NCBI GenBank assembly: GCA_937889545.1
Contig: CALAOT010000115.1
Coordinates: 1-64,000, forward strand
DNA length: 64,000 bases
Reading direction: 5' to 3'
Source of the DNA: an uncultured Opitutaceae bacterium
Lineage (GTDB): Bacteria; Verrucomicrobiota; Verrucomicrobiia; Opitutales; Opitutaceae
Shown here: positions 7,679 to 16,784 of the stretch, one piece after another
Layout of the letters: every line of letters starts with the position of its first letter
Numbering within the stretch: position 1 is the first letter of the stretch
The notes under the pieces: model-generated
Seen by the model: the letters and a program-made list of their open reading frames with translations, nothing else
What the model was told of the DNA's origin: nothing
Databases searched by the model: none
Translations under genes and position numbers: made by a program

Positions 7679-10015
7679 ATGCAACCGCCAGACCCGGCCC
7701 CTCCGCCCGACCCACAGGCGCCCTCTCGTTTTCCGACACCGGTCCTAGCATTGGCCGTATTCGGGGCGGCGCTGGCAGCATACTGGCCCGTCCTCAGGGG
7801 CGGGATCTTATGGGACGATGCCGCTCACATTACGGCTCCCGCGCTCCAGAACCTGGGAGGGTTGTGGAGGATCTGGTTCCGGATCGGGGCCACCCAGCAG
7901 TATTATCCGATCCTTCACAGCGCCTTTTGGCTGGAGCACCTGCTTTGGGGCGACTCGGTACTCGGATATCACCTGGTCAACGTCGGCCTTCACGCCACTG
8001 CGGCCTGTCTCTTCGCGCTCACGTTGCTGCGAATTCGGCCGGAAGAAGGAAGGGCACGCATTCCGCCTGGGGCCGCATGGCTGGCGGCCGCTGTCTTCGC
8101 CCTCCATCCCGTCTGCGTCGAGTCGGTCGCCTGGATATCCGAGCAGAAGAACACGCTTTCCCTGGTCTTTTACCTGCTTTCCGCCCTCGCCTATCTGCGT
8201 TTCGACCGGGAACGAAAACGGGGCTGGTACGCCTTTGCTTTCGCCTTGTTCGTGCTTGCCCTGCTCAGCAAGTCGGTGACGGCGACGCTGCCCGCCGCGC
8301 TGCTCCTTGTGCTCGCTTGGCACCGCCGGCGTCTGGCCTGGCGGCGCGATGTTCTTCCGCTCGTGCCATGGCTTTTACTCGGCGTGTGCGCCGGGGCTTT
8401 CACGGAGTGGGTTGAGCGGAACTATATTGGGGCGCGCGGCCAGACCTATGACCTGAGTGCCGTCAAGAGGTGTTTCCTCGCCGGAAGGATCGTCTGGTTC
8501 TATCTCGGCAAGCTCTTCTGGCCCGCGGACCTTGCATTCATCTACCCGCGCTGGCGGGTCGACTCCGGCTGGACATGGAGCCTGGGCTGCGCCGGCATGG
8601 CCGCAACCTTCGCGATTCTCTATCGGATACGCCGCTGGAGCCGGGCCCCGTTGATCGCGCTGCTATTTTTCGTGGGCTCGCTCTTTCCGGCGCTCGGCTT
8701 TTTCAATGTCTACCCGTTCATCTTCTCCTACGTGGCCGACCACTGGCAGTACCTGCCTTGCCTGGGGCTGATCGCGCTGGCGGCTGGGGGCGCGGCCGGA
8801 ATCGCCCGGTGCCTCGACCAGCGTCTCGTCGGTCCTCGAAGGTCGCCGGCGAGATTAGCCTTCGCGGCCGCGGAGGCCGCGGTGCTTGCGGTTCTTCTTG
8901 TCCTGACCCGCCGTCAATGTGGCCTGTACAGGGATGTCGGAGCCCTTTACTCGGACACCCTGGCCAAGAACCCGGACTGCTGGATGGCCCATAACAACCT
9001 GGGCGCTTACCTGACCGAGAAGGGCTCGTGGAGCGAGGCGATCCCCCACCTGGAAAAGGCGGTCAGGCTGAAGCCCGACCAATCGGACGCCCACAACAAC
9101 CTCGGGAACGCCCTGTCAAAGGCTCCGGGCAGGTCCGCGGAGGCGATCTCCGAGTTTGAGACGGCGCTCAGGCTCGATCCCGGCATGACCGAGGCCCACG
9201 CGAACCTTGGCTCGGCCCTAATCAATATCCCGGGCCGGCTTGCCGAGGGGGTCGTGCACCTGGAGACGGTGCTTCGGGGCAACGCGGACAATCCGGCCTA
9301 TGCGCAGGTGCACGCCGACCTTGGGACCGCGTTTACTAGGATCCCGGGCCGCCTGCCCGAGGCGATCTCGGAGTTCGAGGCGGCCCTTCGACTCAAGCCG
9401 GACGCAATGGACGTGCGAAACAGCCTTGGCATCGCCCTGGACCTCGCCGGCCGCCGCCTCGACGCGGTCGCGCAGTTTGAGCGGATCCTCAGGGACCGGC
9501 CGGACAACCCGGAGGCCCACAACAATCTCGGTAACGTCCTGGTGGAGCTCGGCCGCGGGCCCGAGGCCATTGCCCAATACCGGGCCGCGATCCGCCTGAA
9601 GGCGGACCACCTGGAGGCCCATTTCAACCTGGGCCGGGCGCTGCGCTACGTTGGCGACGGGCAGGAGGCGGTCGCCGAACACCGGGAGGCATTGCGCCTG
9701 GCCCCCGGCTCCGCCGAGATCCGGAGCAGCCTGGGATCGCTCCTGCTCCGGCTGGGGAGGACCCGGGAAGCCCTGGCTCAATACGAGGAATCCGTGCGGC
9801 TCCAGCCCGGCTCCGCCCCGTTCCGCAACAATCTCGGAATCGCGCTGACCCGCGCCGGCAGGCTTGAGGAGGCGGTCGCCCAGTTCCGAAGGGCGCTGGA
9901 ATTGGCGCCCGCCTTCTCCGACGCCCATTATAACCTGGGCCTGGCCCTGCAACACGAGGGCCTTGCGGAGGAAGCGGCGGCAGAATTCCTAAAGTCCGGC
10001 CGGCTGCAACGATGA
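7679..10015 (+). CDS. TMTC-like membrane protein with C-terminal TPR repeats
   Basis: The 778-residue product has two parts. The first 400 residues or so hold about ten hydrophobic helices. They carry motifs of the GT-C/TMTC type: GGILWDDAAHI near residue 42 and FALHPVCVESVAWISEQKN near 140-158. The rest is a run of nine or ten tetratricopeptide units (repeated NLGxAL...A...E..L.L.P), starting near residue 435. TMTC proteins of eukaryotes are O-mannosyltransferases, and bacterial relatives are presumed to transfer sugars to proteins or lipids at the membrane, so the activity here is inferred. The gene stands alone and converges with ahcY. The TPR coding is repetitive at DNA level. Confidence 0.75.
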   Translation: MQPPDPAPPPDPQAPSRFPTPVLALAVFGAALAAYWPVLRGGILWDDAAHITAPALQNLGGLWRIWFRIGATQQYYPILHSAFWLEHLLWGDSVLGYHLVNVGLHATAACLFALTLLRIRPEEGRARIPPGAAWLAAAVFALHPVCVESVAWISEQKNTLSLVFYLLSALAYLRFDRERKRGWYAFAFALFVLALLSKSVTATLPAALLLVLAWHRRRLAWRRDVLPLVPWLLLGVCAGAFTEWVERNYIGARGQTYDLSAVKRCFLAGRIVWFYLGKLFWPADLAFIYPRWRVDSGWTWSLGCAGMAATFAILYRIRRWSRAPLIALLFFVGSLFPALGFFNVYPFIFSYVADHWQYLPCLGLIALAAGGAAGIARCLDQRLVGPRRSPARLAFAAAEAAVLAVLLVLTRRQCGLYRDVGALYSDTLAKNPDCWMAHNNLGAYLTEKGSWSEAIPHLEKAVRLKPDQSDAHNNLGNALSKAPGRSAEAISEFETALRLDPGMTEAHANLGSALINIPGRLAEGVVHLETVLRGNADNPAYAQVHADLGTAFTRIPGRLPEAISEFEAALRLKPDAMDVRNSLGIALDLAGRRLDAVAQFERILRDRPDNPEAHNNLGNVLVELGRGPEAIAQYRAAIRLKADHLEAHFNLGRALRYVGDGQEAVAEHREALRLAPGSAEIRSSLGSLLLRLGRTREALAQYEESVRLQPGSAPFRNNLGIALTRAGRLEEAVAQFRRALELAPAFSDAHYNLGLALQHEGLAEEAAAEFLKSGRLQR

Positions 10016-10019
10016 GGAC

Positions 10020-10045
10020 GCGCCTATGCGCCAATGCGCAGGCGC
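10020..10045. terminator. Strong GC hairpin between convergent genes
   Basis: The stem is GCGCCT (10020-10025) with AGGCGC (10040-10045), and inside it GCGC (10028-10031) pairs with GCGC (10036-10039) around a CAAT loop. No T-tract follows on either strand, so it may act as a bidirectional structural barrier between the TPR gene and ahcY. Confidence 0.45.
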
Positions 10046-10116
10046 GCAATGTGCCCCGCATGAAGACGGGGAAGCATCCCCCACCCTCGGAGCAAACGGC
10101 CGCGCCGTCCCAGGCC

Positions 10117-11550
10117 TCAATAGCGGTAATGCTCCGGCTTGTAGGGGCCGTCGACGGGCACCCCGAGGTACTTGGCCTGCTTCTCGGTCAGCCGGGTCAG
10201 CTTCACGCCAATCCTTTCGAGGTGCAGCCGGGCGACCTCCTCGTCCAGATGCTTCGGCAGCCGGTAGACTCCGGGCCTGTAGCTGTCCCGGTTCTTCCAG
10301 AGATCCAGCTGGGCGAGCGTCTGGTTCGTGAAGCTGTTCGACATGACGAACGAGGGGTGGCCGGTGCCGCAGCCGAGGTTCACAAGGCGGCCCTCGGCGA
10401 GAACGTAGATGGTGCGCCCGCTCGGGAACTTGAACGAATCGTACTGCGGCTTGATCGTCACTCGCTTGACGCCCGGCGCCTTGAAGAGCCGCTCCACCTG
10501 GATCTCGTTGTCGAAGTGTCCTATGTTGCAGACGATCGCCTGGTCCTTCATCGCCTCCATGTGCTCGAGCGTGATGACGTCGCAGTCGCCGGTCGTCGTG
10601 ACGTATATGTCCGCCTCGGCGAGCGCGCTTTCAATGGTGTTGACCTCGAAGCCCTCCATGGCCGCCTGGAGCGCGTTGATCGGGTCGATCTCGGTCACGA
10701 TGACCCTCGCGCCAAAGCTGCGGAGCGAATGCGCGCACCCCTTGCCCACGTCGCCGTAGCCGCAGACGGCTGCGACCTTGCCGGCGATCATGACGTCCGT
10801 GGCGCGCTTGAGCCCGTCAGCGAGCGACTCGCGGCAGCCGTAAAGGTTGTCAAACTTTGACTTGGTAACGGAGTCGTTCACGTTGATCGCGGGAACGAGC
10901 AGCTTTCCCTTCTCGTGAAGCTGGTAGAGCCGGTGCACGCCGGTCGTCGTCTCCTCGGAGACGCCGCGCCAGTCCTTCACCATCTCGTGGAAGACGTACG
11001 GCGCCTCGGCGTGGATCCTCTTAAGGAGGGTCTTGATGACGTCCTCCTCGTGGGATGCGGAGGGCGAGTCCACCCAGCCGCTTCCCTCCTCGAGCTCGAG
11101 GCCCTTGTGGAGGAGGAGCGTGGCGTCGCCGCCGTCGTCGACGACGAGCTGCGGGCCCTTGCCGCCCGGATGGGTGAGGGCCCTCCACGTGAGGCTCCAG
11201 TACTCCTCGAGGGTCTCGCCCTTCCATGCGAAGACGGGGATACCGGCCTTGGCGATCGCGGCCGCTGCGTGATCCTGCGTCGAAAAGATGTTGCACGACG
11301 CCCAGCGGATCGAGGCCCCGAGTTCCGCCAGGGTCTCGATGAGAACCGCGGTCTGGATCGTCATGTGGAGCGAGCCCGTGATCCGGACCCCTTCGAGCGG
11401 CCTCTTGGCCCCGAATTTCCTCCGCACGGACATCAGGCCGGGCATTTCGTGCTCGGCGATGGCAATCTCCTTGCGGCCCCATTCGGCGAGGGCGATGTCC
11501 TTGACCTGGTAGTCCTGGGAGCTGCGGGCGGCGGCGGTGATCGTTGGCAT
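10117..11550 (-). CDS. ahcY: Adenosylhomocysteinase
   Basis: The 477-residue enzyme hydrolyses S-adenosylhomocysteine to adenosine and homocysteine, using bound NAD, in the cytoplasm. Visible motifs include [16 protein letters not shown], the NAD site [14 protein letters not shown], the substrate-binding region [11 protein letters not shown], and the C terminus PYKPEHYRY, which carries the conserved Lys/Tyr. The ATG at 11550 ([12 protein letters not shown]) was chosen. A GTG at 11589 overlapping the metK stop would add 13 unconserved residues. It follows metK by 35 bp on the same strand, so the two form a methyl-cycle operon: MetK makes S-adenosylmethionine and AhcY clears the spent product. 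Confidence 0.97.
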   Translation of the reverse strand: MPTITAAARSSQDYQVKDIALAEWGRKEIAIAEHEMPGLMSVRRKFGAKRPLEGVRITGSLHMTIQTAVLIETLAELGASIRWASCNIFSTQDHAAAAIAKAGIPVFAWKGETLEEYWSLTWRALTHPGGKGPQLVVDDGGDATLLLHKGLELEEGSGWVDSPSASHEEDVIKTLLKRIHAEAPYVFHEMVKDWRGVSEETTTGVHRLYQLHEKGKLLVPAINVNDSVTKSKFDNLYGCRESLADGLKRATDVMIAGKVAAVCGYGDVGKGCAHSLRSFGARVIVTEIDPINALQAAMEGFEVNTIESALAEADIYVTTTGDCDVITLEHMEAMKDQAIVCNIGHFDNEIQVERLFKAPGVKRVTIKPQYDSFKFPSGRTIYVLAEGRLVNLGCGTGHPSFVMSNSFTNQTLAQLDLWKNRDSYRPGVYRLPKHLDEEVARLHLERIGVKLTRLTEKQAKYLGVPVDGPYKPEHYRY

Positions 11551-11585
11551 GGTCGGAAAGGATTGGTTGTTCTTGGGGCGGCCGG

Positions 11586-12752
11586 TCACTTGGCTGCGGC
11601 CAGGAGCTGCTTAACCTTGTTCGTCTGCTCCCAGGGAAGGTCGGCCTTGCCGAAGTGCCCGTAGTTTGTCGTGGAGCGGTAGATCGGACGTAGAAGGTCA
11701 AGCGCCTTGATGATGTTCGCCGGCTTGAAGCTGAAGACCTTCTGGACGGCGCGGTTGATCCTCTCTTCGGGAATCTTGGCCGTTCCCATCGCGTCCACCC
11801 AGATGCTCACGGGCTCGGGGTAGCCGATCGCGTAGGCAACCTGGAGCTCGCAGATATCGGCAAGGCCCGAGGCGACCACGTTCTTTGCGACCCAGCGGCA
11901 CATGTACGCCGCCGAGCGGTCGACCTTCGAGGGATCCTTGCCCGAGAACGCCCCGCCTCCGTGGCGGCCCCAGCCGCCGTAAGTGTCGACGATGATCTTG
12001 CGACCGGTGAGGCCGGAATCGCCCTCGGGGCCGCCGACCACGAACCGGCCGGTGGGGTTGATCAGGAACTGGGTCGTAAGGTCCATCATCTCGGCGGGGA
12101 TGACCTTCCTGATCACGTATTCGATGAGGAATTCGCGGATGTCGGCGTGCTTAACGTTCGGTGTGTGCTGGGTCGAGATGACGACATTCTCCACCTTCAC
12201 CGGACGGTCATTCACATAGCGGATGGAGACCTGCGACTTGGCGTCCGGGCGCAGCCATCCGACGACGCCGGCCTTGCGCAGCTTCGTGAGCTCGCGGCCG
12301 AGTCGGTGCGCGTACATTATCGCGGTCGGCATCATCTCGGGCGTCTCGTTGCAGGCGTATCCGAACATGAGTCCCTGGTCGCCGGCGCCCTGCTCCGCCG
12401 TCGCCTTGCCGTCGGCGCCCCGCGCATCGACGCCCTGGGCGATGTCGGGCGACTGGCGCGTGATCAGGTTGTGGATGAAGACCTTGTCGCAATGGAACAC
12501 ATCGTCGTCGTTCACGTAGCCGATGTCCCTCACCGCCTCGCGCACCACCAGCTCGTAGTTGATCTTGGCAGTGGTGGTGATCTCGCCGGCGATCACAACC
12601 TGGTTGGATTTCACCAAGGTCTCGCACGCCACGCGGCTCGTGGGATCCTGCGCCAGGCAGGCGTCCAGGACGCTGTCCGAAATGAGGTCCGCCACCTTGT
12701 CGGGATGGCCTTCGCCAACGGACTCGGAAGAGAATACGAATGATTTTGACAT
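11586..12752 (-). CDS. metK: S-adenosylmethionine synthetase
   Basis: The 388-residue enzyme makes S-adenosylmethionine from methionine and ATP. Family signatures are plain: [20 protein letters not shown] near the start, [12 protein letters not shown] in the middle, and [19 protein letters not shown] near residue 260. The length is typical. It is first in the metK-ahcY operon. Its leader runs toward the divergent kinase gene at 12929 and contains a long inverted repeat with two internal hairpins (12816-12908). This could be a regulatory RNA structure or an operator. Confidence 0.98.
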   Translation of the reverse strand: MSKSFVFSSESVGEGHPDKVADLISDSVLDACLAQDPTSRVACETLVKSNQVVIAGEITTTAKINYELVVREAVRDIGYVNDDDVFHCDKVFIHNLITRQSPDIAQGVDARGADGKATAEQGAGDQGLMFGYACNETPEMMPTAIMYAHRLGRELTKLRKAGVVGWLRPDAKSQVSIRYVNDRPVKVENVVISTQHTPNVKHADIREFLIEYVIRKVIPAEMMDLTTQFLINPTGRFVVGGPEGDSGLTGRKIIVDTYGGWGRHGGGAFSGKDPSKVDRSAAYMCRWVAKNVVASGLADICELQVAYAIGYPEPVSIWVDAMGTAKIPEERINRAVQKVFSFKPANIIKALDLLRPIYRSTTNYGHFGKADLPWEQTNKVKQLLAAAK

Positions 12753-12815
12753 TTGAAATCGGCTGAAACTCCACCAGCGAACCGGTGCGAACGGGGGTAA
12801 GGCAAGCTAAATATC

Positions 12816-12908
12816 AACATATCTCGATTTTGTGATGCGACATGGTCACGAAGGTGCTAATCTCCGGCTTACGTATTTCTCTGGCCTGAAACCAGCGCGA
12901 GATATGTT
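12816..12908. promoter_or_regulatory. Structured intergenic region between metK and a divergent kinase gene
   Basis: Perfect 11-bp inverted arms, AACATATCTCG (12816-12826) and CGAGATATGTT (12898-12908), enclose two smaller hairpins: GTGA/TCAC (12832-12849) and CTGG/CCAG (12881-12895). This is the outline of a three-way junction on either strand. It ends 20 nt before the kinase ATG on plus, and 63 nt before the metK ATG on minus. The plus strand contains GGTGCTAAT (12853-12861) and CTGGCCTGAAACC, which recall SAM-I riboswitch strings but are in swapped order. Function is unproven. Confidence 0.45.
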
Positions 12909-12928
12909 ATACGACACTAGCCACATCC

Positions 12929-14050
12929 ATGGATGATTCACAGACAACCCCGTCCATCGATCTCAAGGGACGCAGCGTCCTGATCGTCGACGACGACCGG
13001 GTGAACCTGAAGATCATCGGGGGCATCCTGCGGCACGAGGGATACGAGATCTCCGAGGCCGGCTCCGGCGAGCAGGCGCTGGAGATCTACGCCGAGTACC
13101 GGCCCAACCTCGTGCTCTTGGATGTCATGATGCCGGGAATCGACGGGTTTGAGGCCTGCCGGACGCTCAAGAAGACGTACGGGGAGACGTGCGCTCCCGT
13201 CATCTTCATAACGGCGAAGAACAAGGCGGACGACATCGTCATGGGGTTCGATGCGGGCGGCGTCGACTACTTGACGAAGCCGTTCCGGCCCAAGGAGGTA
13301 CTCGCGAGGATCCGCACCCACCTGAGCAACCAGCTGCTCCTCGAGCAGCTGAGCAAGGCGAACGCGGCCAAGGACCGCTTCCTTGGAATGTGCGCCCACG
13401 ACCTGCGCAACCCCCTTTCGTCGATCCGCGGACTGGCCGAGCTGATGCGCGAGAACGCGGCCGGCAGCCTCACGGACGAGCAGATGGAGATCGTCCAGAC
13501 GATCCACGCCGCGAGCCAATCCATGCTCCAGCTCGTGAACGAGCTTCTCGACGTCGCGACCATCGAGGCCGGCCATCTCAAGCTCGCGAAGGAGCCGACG
13601 AAGATCGCGGACCTCGTCAAGCGGTCGGTCCACCTGAACGGCATCGAGGCCGCGAAGAAGAGCACGCGGGTCGAGATGGTGAACAAGACCAAGAACCCGG
13701 CGATCGACGTCGACCGGAACAAGATGCGGCAGGTCGTGGACAACCTCATCAACAACGCGGTGAAGTACTCGCCGCGGGGCTCCCTGATCACGGTGCAGAT
13801 AAACGCGGATGAATCCTCCGCGGGCTTCTCCGTGAAGGACAACGGCCCCGGCATTCCCGACAACGAGCGCCACAAGCTCTTCAAGGACTACGGGCGCCTG
13901 TCCGCGCAGCCGACGGGCGGCGAGAAGAGCACCGGGCTCGGCCTCGCCATCTGCCGGAATATCGTCGAGGCGCACGGGGGCACCATCGGCGCCGACAACA
14001 TTCCCGGCCACGGGTGCGAGTTCGTCGTCCGCCTGCCCCGCCCAAAATGA
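12929..14050 (+). CDS. Response regulator-histidine kinase hybrid
   Basis: The 373-residue cytoplasmic protein has an N-terminal receiver domain (VLIVDDDRVN near residue 20, phospho-acceptor Asp in LVLLDVMMPG near residue 66, Lys in LTKPF). It is followed by a HisKA dimerisation domain with the phospho-His in CAHDLRNPLSSIRG (near 157) and an HATPase domain with N box (VVDNLINNAVKYS) and G boxes (DNGPGIP, STGLGLAI). There is no membrane segment, so it is probably controlled through its own receiver by another kinase. It heads an operon with a CheY-like protein whose ATG overlaps this stop (ATGA), a small protein, a PilB-like ATPase and an Hpt protein. Confidence 0.93.
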   Translation: MDDSQTTPSIDLKGRSVLIVDDDRVNLKIIGGILRHEGYEISEAGSGEQALEIYAEYRPNLVLLDVMMPGIDGFEACRTLKKTYGETCAPVIFITAKNKADDIVMGFDAGGVDYLTKPFRPKEVLARIRTHLSNQLLLEQLSKANAAKDRFLGMCAHDLRNPLSSIRGLAELMRENAAGSLTDEQMEIVQTIHAASQSMLQLVNELLDVATIEAGHLKLAKEPTKIADLVKRSVHLNGIEAAKKSTRVEMVNKTKNPAIDVDRNKMRQVVDNLINNAVKYSPRGSLITVQINADESSAGFSVKDNGPGIPDNERHKLFKDYGRLSAQPTGGEKSTGLGLAICRNIVEAHGGTIGADNIPGHGCEFVVRLPRPK

Positions 14051-14463
14051 ATTTCAACGGAAGCATCATGCTGGTCGACGACGAGGCCCACATCCGAACC
14101 TTCATCTCGCTGCTGCTTCGGCACCTCGGCGTGAAGCGGGTCTTCGAGGCGAAGAACGGGAGCGAGGCCCTCGAGGTCTATGAACGGGAGAAGCCCGATT
14201 TGGTGCTGCTCGATGTCAACATGCCCATGATGGACGGCATCGAGACGCTGCGCGCGTTGAAGAGGATCAACCCCGACTGCGTCGTGGTCATGCTGACCTC
14301 GCTCGCAAACCGGCAGACCGTGGATGAGTCCGCAACCCACGGGGCCGCCAACTACATCCGCAAGGACGCCCCCTTCGAGGAGATCGGCCGCGCCCTCGCC
14401 GAGACGATCGACACGTGCTTCGAATCCGACGTGCCGGACGCGCCCCCCCCGCCGCAGCCCTGA
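14047..14463 (+). CDS. Single-domain CheY-like response regulator
   Basis: The 138-residue product is a receiver domain only. It shows the acidic pair in IMLVDDEAH, the phospho-acceptor Asp in LVLLDVNMPMMDG, Thr in VVMLTSLAN and Lys in YIRKDAPFEE. The Lys is followed by D rather than the usual P. The ATG at 14047 overlaps the kinase stop in an ATGA arrangement, which favours this start over an upstream in-frame GTG and suggests translational coupling. It most likely takes phosphate from the preceding kinase, with the Hpt protein at 16412 as a possible relay. It has no DNA-binding output domain. Confidence 0.92.
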   Translation: MNFNGSIMLVDDEAHIRTFISLLLRHLGVKRVFEAKNGSEALEVYEREKPDLVLLDVNMPMMDGIETLRALKRINPDCVVVMLTSLANRQTVDESATHGAANYIRKDAPFEEIGRALAETIDTCFESDVPDAPPPPQP

Positions 14464-14465
14464 CC

Positions 14466-14678
14466 ATGAGCCCGCCCGATTCCAGCCCGCCGGACAAGGG
14501 CGCCGAGGCGCCCAAGGCGGTCACGCTCACCGAGGTCAAGTACTCGCTCCCCGAGATGCTGGCGGAGCTCGAGGCCGAGAAGGGCTCCGCGATGTTCGCT
14601 ATGGAGAAGCTCGACCAGGCAGAGATCGGCAAGCTGTTCAAGGCCAAGAAACCAGCCCGTGTTAAGCCAAAAAGTTGA
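14466..14678 (+). CDS. Small unknown protein between CheY-like and PilB-like genes
   Basis: The 70-residue product is not recognised. Its ATG at 14466 lies two bases after the stop of the receiver gene, and its end overlaps the GTG of the ATPase gene at 14659 by 20 bases. The N terminus is Pro/Ser-rich and probably disordered. The middle (KYSLPEMLAELEAEKG...MFAMEKLDQAEIGKLF) looks helical, and the tail is basic (KKPARVKPK). The tight spacing suggests it is a real, co-translated partner of the neighbouring signalling protein or ATPase. Confidence 0.65.
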   Translation: MSPPDSSPPDKGAEAPKAVTLTEVKYSLPEMLAELEAEKGSAMFAMEKLDQAEIGKLFKAKKPARVKPKS

Positions 14679-16365
14679 GAAATTCCTGGCCCGGATGAAG
14701 GAGACCCCGAACTTCGTGGGTCACGCGGAGCTGCGCAGCATGGGCGAGCATTACGGGGACAGCGCGGAGCTCGTCCAGGCCCTGATCGACGCCAAGATGA
14801 TTGGCAAGGACGACGCCTGCCGGTTCTGGGCGGACACGATGAACGTCGCCTATGTGGATCCCTTCGTTTCGGTGATCACCGACGAGGCGGTCGAGAAGAT
14901 CCCGCTCGAGGTCGCCAAGAAGACCAAGACCATCGGGCTCTACATCTTCAACGGCGTGCTCACGGTGGCGATGGCCGCCCCGGACGACCAGGAGACGGTC
15001 AAGAGGCTCGGGCAGATCGCGCGGATCCCCATCAGCCCGGTCTTTGCGCTCCCGAGGGAGGTCGACGACGCGATCGCGATCCACTACTCCAATGAGGACC
15101 GCCTTGAGGACAGCCTGGAGCAGCTCGAGCGCTCGACCCTGTTTGACCAGCCGGAGCTCGCGGGGGACAAGCTCGCCCATCTCGCGGAGAATAACGCCCT
15201 TGTCCAGATCCTCGACGAGATCGTGTACTACGCGATGAGGGAACGGGCGACCGACATCCACATCGAGGCCCAGGAGATCAACTCGAGGATCCGTTTCCGC
15301 GTCGACGGCAACCTGCGCGAGGTCGTCGTGTTCTCAAGGAAGCTCCACCGCGCACTCATCTCCCGGATCAAAATCGTGTGCAACCTGGACATCGCCGAAT
15401 CGCGCATCCCGCAGGATGGGAGATTCTCGCTTCCGATCGGAAACCAGACGGCGAATTTCCGCGTTTCGACGATCCCGTCCGCGTACGGGGAGAAGGCCGT
15501 CGTCCGCATCCTCGCGATGTCGGGCAAGAAGTCGATGATCACGCTCGAGAAGATGATGATGTCCCAGTCGATCCTGGAGCCGTTCAGGCGGCTCATCCAG
15601 AACCCGAACGGGATCATATTCGTGACGGGCCCTACCGGCTCGGGAAAGACGACCACCCTGTACTCCGCCCTCCACGAGATAAACAAGCCGGAGCTGAACA
15701 TCTCCACGATCGAGGACCCGATCGAGATACAGCTCGAGGGTGTCACCCAGAGCCAGGTCAACGCCACGATCGACCTCAAGTTCGCCAACCTCCTGAGGGC
15801 GCTCATGCGGCAGGATCCCGACGTGATCCTGATCGGCGAGATCCGGGACCTTGAGACCGCGAAGATCGCGACGGAGGCCGCCCTCACCGGGCACATCGTG
15901 TTCGCGACCCTGCACACCAACTCGGCGCCCCAGGCGATCACCCGGCTGATCGAGATCGGGGTCGAGCCGTACATGGTTGCCCCGTCGGTCATCGGCGTGC
16001 TCGCCCAGCGCCTGGCCGCGCGCATCTGCGAAAACTGCAAGGAGGCCTATACCCCGACAAGGGAGACGCTCGGCAAGTATTTCAAGGAGGACGGGCTCAC
16101 CGACGTCAAATTCTACCGCGGCAAGGGATGCGCGAAATGCCGCGGGACCGGGTACAAGGGCCGCGTCGCGATCCACGAGCTCGTGCTGATAACCGAGGAG
16201 ATTCGCGCGCTCATCTCCGAGGAGCGAAGCGTCCAGGAGATCACGCGCGCGGCGGCCAAGGTGGGCTACAGGCCTCTCCGCTACGACGGGCTCAAGAAGG
16301 TCCTGCTGGGCCTCACGACCATCTCCGAGATCGAACAGAACACCTCTTTCGAGTGGGCAACGTAG
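14659..16365 (+). CDS. GspE/PilB-family secretion or pilus ATPase
   Basis: The 568-residue protein belongs to the hexameric ATPases that drive type II secretion or type IV pilus assembly on the cytoplasmic side of the inner membrane. Residues 1-160 match the GspE N-terminal (MshEN-like) region. Walker A is GPTGSGKTTT (near 324). An Asp box and Walker B follow (IEDPIE and RQDPDVILIGEIRD), with the His box GHIVFATLHTN. A zinc tetracysteine is present as CENC (near 457) and CAKC (near 491). The start is a GTG inside the end of the 70-residue gene. No pilin, PilC or secretin genes are next to it. Its position among phosphorelay genes suggests regulated motility or secretion. Confidence 0.93.
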   Translation: MLSQKVEKFLARMKETPNFVGHAELRSMGEHYGDSAELVQALIDAKMIGKDDACRFWADTMNVAYVDPFVSVITDEAVEKIPLEVAKKTKTIGLYIFNGVLTVAMAAPDDQETVKRLGQIARIPISPVFALPREVDDAIAIHYSNEDRLEDSLEQLERSTLFDQPELAGDKLAHLAENNALVQILDEIVYYAMRERATDIHIEAQEINSRIRFRVDGNLREVVVFSRKLHRALISRIKIVCNLDIAESRIPQDGRFSLPIGNQTANFRVSTIPSAYGEKAVVRILAMSGKKSMITLEKMMMSQSILEPFRRLIQNPNGIIFVTGPTGSGKTTTLYSALHEINKPELNISTIEDPIEIQLEGVTQSQVNATIDLKFANLLRALMRQDPDVILIGEIRDLETAKIATEAALTGHIVFATLHTNSAPQAITRLIEIGVEPYMVAPSVIGVLAQRLAARICENCKEAYTPTRETLGKYFKEDGLTDVKFYRGKGCAKCRGTGYKGRVAIHELVLITEEIRALISEERSVQEITRAAAKVGYRPLRYDGLKKVLLGLTTISEIEQNTSFEWAT

Positions 16366-16411
16366 CGCGATCCCCCGAGGAAGAGACCCTGAAAACCCGT
16401 CCCAATACCCC

Positions 16412-16768
16412 ATGCTCGACCCCAATATTATCGACCCTGAGGCAATCGCCACCCTCAACGAACTAAACCCGGATGACAATGGCGCGTTCCTACGGGAGAT
16501 CATAGGCATCTACATCGAGGACACGCCGCGGCGGCTCCAGGACCTCAAGTCGAGCCTGGCGTCGGGGGACGTCGCCCTTTTCACGCGCACGGCGCACACG
16601 ATCAAGGGCAGCTCGGCAAACGTCGGCGCCATCGCACTCGCGGGCGTCGCCGACCGCCTCGAGCTGCTGTCCCGGAAGGAGGGGTTGGGCGGGGTCGCGG
16701 CCCTTGTCGCCAGCTGTGAGAATGAGTTCGGACGGGCGCAGGCCGAGCTCCGCGGCCTGCTGGCCTGA
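16412..16768 (+). CDS. Hpt-domain phosphotransfer protein
   Basis: The 118-residue product is a single histidine phosphotransfer domain, with the phospho-His in RTAHTIKGSSANVGA near residue 55. Such proteins relay phosphate between receivers. It closes the operon that begins at 12929, and its natural partners are the hybrid kinase receiver and the CheY-like protein. It ends 16 bp before the convergent opgH stop. Confidence 0.92.
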   Translation: MLDPNIIDPEAIATLNELNPDDNGAFLREIIGIYIEDTPRRLQDLKSSLASGDVALFTRTAHTIKGSSANVGAIALAGVADRLELLSRKEGLGGVAALVASCENEFGRAQAELRGLLA

Positions 16769-16784
16769 CGGGCTGCGCGGCGGG

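Noticed and set aside
9000-9960. CRISPR-like or satellite repeat
   Set aside because: The periodicity is about 102 bp and in frame. It is the coding sequence of TPR units with diverged copies.
12816-12908. Canonical SAM-I riboswitch upstream of metK
   Set aside because: SAM-I-like strings exist only on the strand opposite to metK and in the wrong order, and the GCAACC partner strand is missing.
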